From Daucus carota subsp. sativus (Eukaryota; Streptophyta; Magnoliopsida; Apiales; Apiaceae): a stretch of DNA of 64,000 bases. Below the pieces are notes generated by a model. It searched no databases. It saw only the letters and a program-made list of their open reading frames with translations, and had not been told where the DNA came from. The DNA lies in assembly GCF_001625215.2 (NCBI RefSeq), contig NC_030384.2, forward strand, positions 43,620,390-43,684,389. Direction: 5' to 3'. This document shows, in pieces, positions 62,347 through 64,000 of the stretch. Each line of letters starts with the position of its first letter. The first letter of the stretch is position 1. A program made the position numbers and the translations under genes.

Positions 62347-63337
62347 TACGCCTTTTTATTATCCAGCCGAACCAAACAAACCTTCACACAAATCCATGTT
62401 CTTCTCTCCCATCTCCTCTATTAATGAATTTCTCTTTCACAAGTGATTATAGTTTGTGATGAATCTTATTTGTTTAAGCTGCTGCCTCTTTAGAGTAGTC
62501 GTATGAATGAGAATCATGATATTCAAATGGCTTAGTTAGGAGGCACATATTAAAACGTCGATGCGGTAGTGTTTTATTACCAGCGTCTTGTTACTCAGGT
62601 CTCTTGAGGGGATTATTTGCCGTTATCAATCTTCCTCCAAGCAACCTTAGACATGTTTCATATTCATCTTACCTATTCATATGTTTTTGTGTTGCTGATT
62701 GGTTTGCCCTCAAATTATCGGACGGTTTTGCAGTGATGCATAACATACTGTCCGGTTCAGACAGGGGCGTATATAAATTTAGGGGATTTTTAATCTGTCT
62801 GTCGTTTGACTATCTGTTTGTAGATGGTCTTATGATTTGATTGGGTTTTTATCTTCTGATCTGAATCGATTTTATTATCTGGCGAGAAATGGAATTTCTT
62901 GTTATGATTGATTCAGATTACATTTTCTGTTTTAAGTGTGTTTTGTGGCTGCGGAGCCTCGTGTGAAGAGCAGAGAGCCGCTCGCTAGTCTCTTTTGATT
63001 AGGTCTCCGTAAATATAATGTGCCCCTGGTTTTGTTGCAGTGATGGCTTATGGTTTGTTACTTGTGATGTATCAGGCATATATTCTTGTGTTATTAACTC
63101 CCAACTCAAAATTCTTGTACCACCAAAACTCCAAACAAATAAGCTCTAAGCAATCAACATTATGAAAAATGAAAATACCAACATTATGAAAAACGAAACT
63201 ACATGGTTCGCCTAAACATGGGGTAAGAATTGCTGGTGTGAGCACCTCTAAATGAATATTTTATTTTTTTTTATGTTTTCCCTGAATCAAATCTAAAATT
63301 TTGTTGGTAAGTTATATTCCCTCCATCCCTGGCCTAG
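62347..63337 (+). other. Possible 5' portion of an unidentified transcript
   Basis: Downstream of the promoter-like cluster there is pyrimidine-rich leader-like sequence (62385-62440), possible splice signals (for example TTGTTGCAG ending at 63041), but no ORF with a recognisable domain. It may be the leader of a gene continuing to the right or a non-coding host transcript. Confidence 0.3.
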
Positions 63338-63888
63338 CAGGGGTGAGAAAAAACTGAAAAAATCCAAAATCGAAATCGCAAAAATCGCTATAAATTGAAT
63401 CGTATATAACCGAACTGCAACCCGAAACTGAAAATTTTAAACCCGAAACCGATTATGTGGTTCCGGTTATAGCTAGGAACCGGTTATAGCTAGGAACCTG
63501 AAAAAATCGAACTGATCTGTTTTTAAAATAATTATAATACTTATTTAATATTTATAATTTATATAAAAATTTAAATATTAAAATAAAAACTAATACTCAC
63601 AATTAACTATGAAGTGGTTTGCATTCGAAGGAGAGATCAATGGTTCAAGTATTAGCTTAATCTGGAACATGCAGTTCATAAGTTTACGATTTAATTATGG
63701 ATCTAATTATTCATGTATAATAATTTTTGTTTTTTTTCATGCGTTTTTTTAATCGAAATCGAACTGATAGAAACCAAACCCAACAATGATGTTGCGGTTG
63801 CGGTTTTTGATTTTTAGAACTGAGGGCATGCGGTTCCAGTTGCGATTTTATCTAAAAATCACACCAAACCCGCATCTGCTGACCCCTA
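63338..63888. mobile_element. hAT-type MITE
   Basis: 551 bp. Left end CAGGGGTGAGAAAAAACTG, right end reverse-complemented TAGGGGTCAGCAGATGCG. The flanks TGGCCTAG (63330-63337) and TGGCTTGG (63889-63896) match at 6 of 8, a decayed 8-bp duplication. The interior is rich in AACCGAA-type and GGTTCCGGTT motifs, including a doubled CGGTTATAGCTAGGAACC at 63467-63500. No ORF. Confidence 0.65.
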
Positions 63889-64000
63889 TGGCTTGGTTTT
63901 TTTTCAAAAATATTAACGAAATATAGTTCGATAAATCTTTTTAAAATAATTTTTTTGAATAAAATTGTAATGTAAAAATTTTTATATAAAAGAAAAAAAT

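Noticed and set aside
62455-62560. Possible C/D-box snoRNA (GTGATGA at 62457)
   Set aside because: No matching D box (CTGA) at the proper distance and no terminal stem. Only a general note on the promoter is kept.
62604-62840. 78-residue plus-strand ORF
   Set aside because: It has no ATG with good context, no recognisable family and T-rich composition typical of plant leader introns.

Overview
The window is plant nuclear DNA from a dicot. It is AT-rich, its genes have many short GT-AG introns, it carries chloroplast-targeted NDH-complex proteins and a KASH-type nuclear envelope protein, and its intergenic space is full of small DNA transposons (MITEs) plus one Ty1/copia retroelement. Species cannot be fixed from the sequence alone. 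Nothing bacterial, no CRISPR and no rRNA or tRNA gene was seen. Exon coordinates were worked out by hand from splice sites, reading-phase continuity and recognised protein families.

Layout, left to right: (1) 213-3517, minus: TATA-binding protein (TBP), with its 3' half outside the window. (2) 5283-7773, plus: ING2-like PHD-finger protein, head-to-head with TBP. (3) 11109-13504, plus: SINE1/SINE2-like ARM-repeat nuclear envelope protein with a C-terminal KASH tail. (4) 13925-15279 and 15822-17474, minus: two tandem, related genes for the chloroplast NDH complex, NDF5-like and PNSB2 (NDF2). (5) 18158-19987, minus: ADP-glucose phosphorylase-like GalT-family enzyme. (6) 20130-22863: two long-inverted-repeat Mutator-type MITEs, one with a Stowaway-type element inside. 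(7) 24632-30234, plus: MUT9-like casein-kinase-1 family kinase (MLK/PPK), 16 coding exons. (8) 30947-36091, minus: complete-looking young Ty1/copia element. (9) 36809-38525 and 39601-41556, plus: tandem GAR1 genes (H/ACA snoRNP subunit 1). (10) 43484-43834, plus: 87-residue conserved-looking membrane protein of unknown function. (11) 48423-51345, plus: cytosolic APS kinase (APK3-like), with a GC-AG intron. (12) 52156-55280, plus: chloroplast HugZ-like FMN-binding split-barrel/DUF2470 protein (HOZ-like). (13) about 57387-58296, minus: DUF1639 protein. (14) 60529-60699, plus: GPI-anchored arabinogalactan peptide. (15) 62239-62346: telobox and site II promoter-like cluster with no recognisable coding gene downstream.

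The genes are mostly unrelated housekeeping functions: transcription, chromatin reading, nuclear envelope, photosynthetic NDH, starch and sulfur metabolism, and snoRNP biogenesis. Two functional groupings stand out: the NDF5/PNSB2 pair, which keeps identical intron phases and an identical last-exon length, and the GAR1 tandem pair. As far as I recall Arabidopsis, the gene order matches several of its segments (ING2-SINE1; GAR1-MLK1-ADP-glucose phosphorylase; HOZ-APK3-GAR1-MLK2-SINE2), so the window looks like a less fractionated version of an ancestral eudicot block.

The most unusual non-genic features are a 53-bp-arm nested hairpin at 8785-8903 that can also fold into a cloverleaf, palindromic Mutator MITEs with target duplications, and two MITE insertions in GAR1 introns whose empty sites are visible in the other tandem copy.
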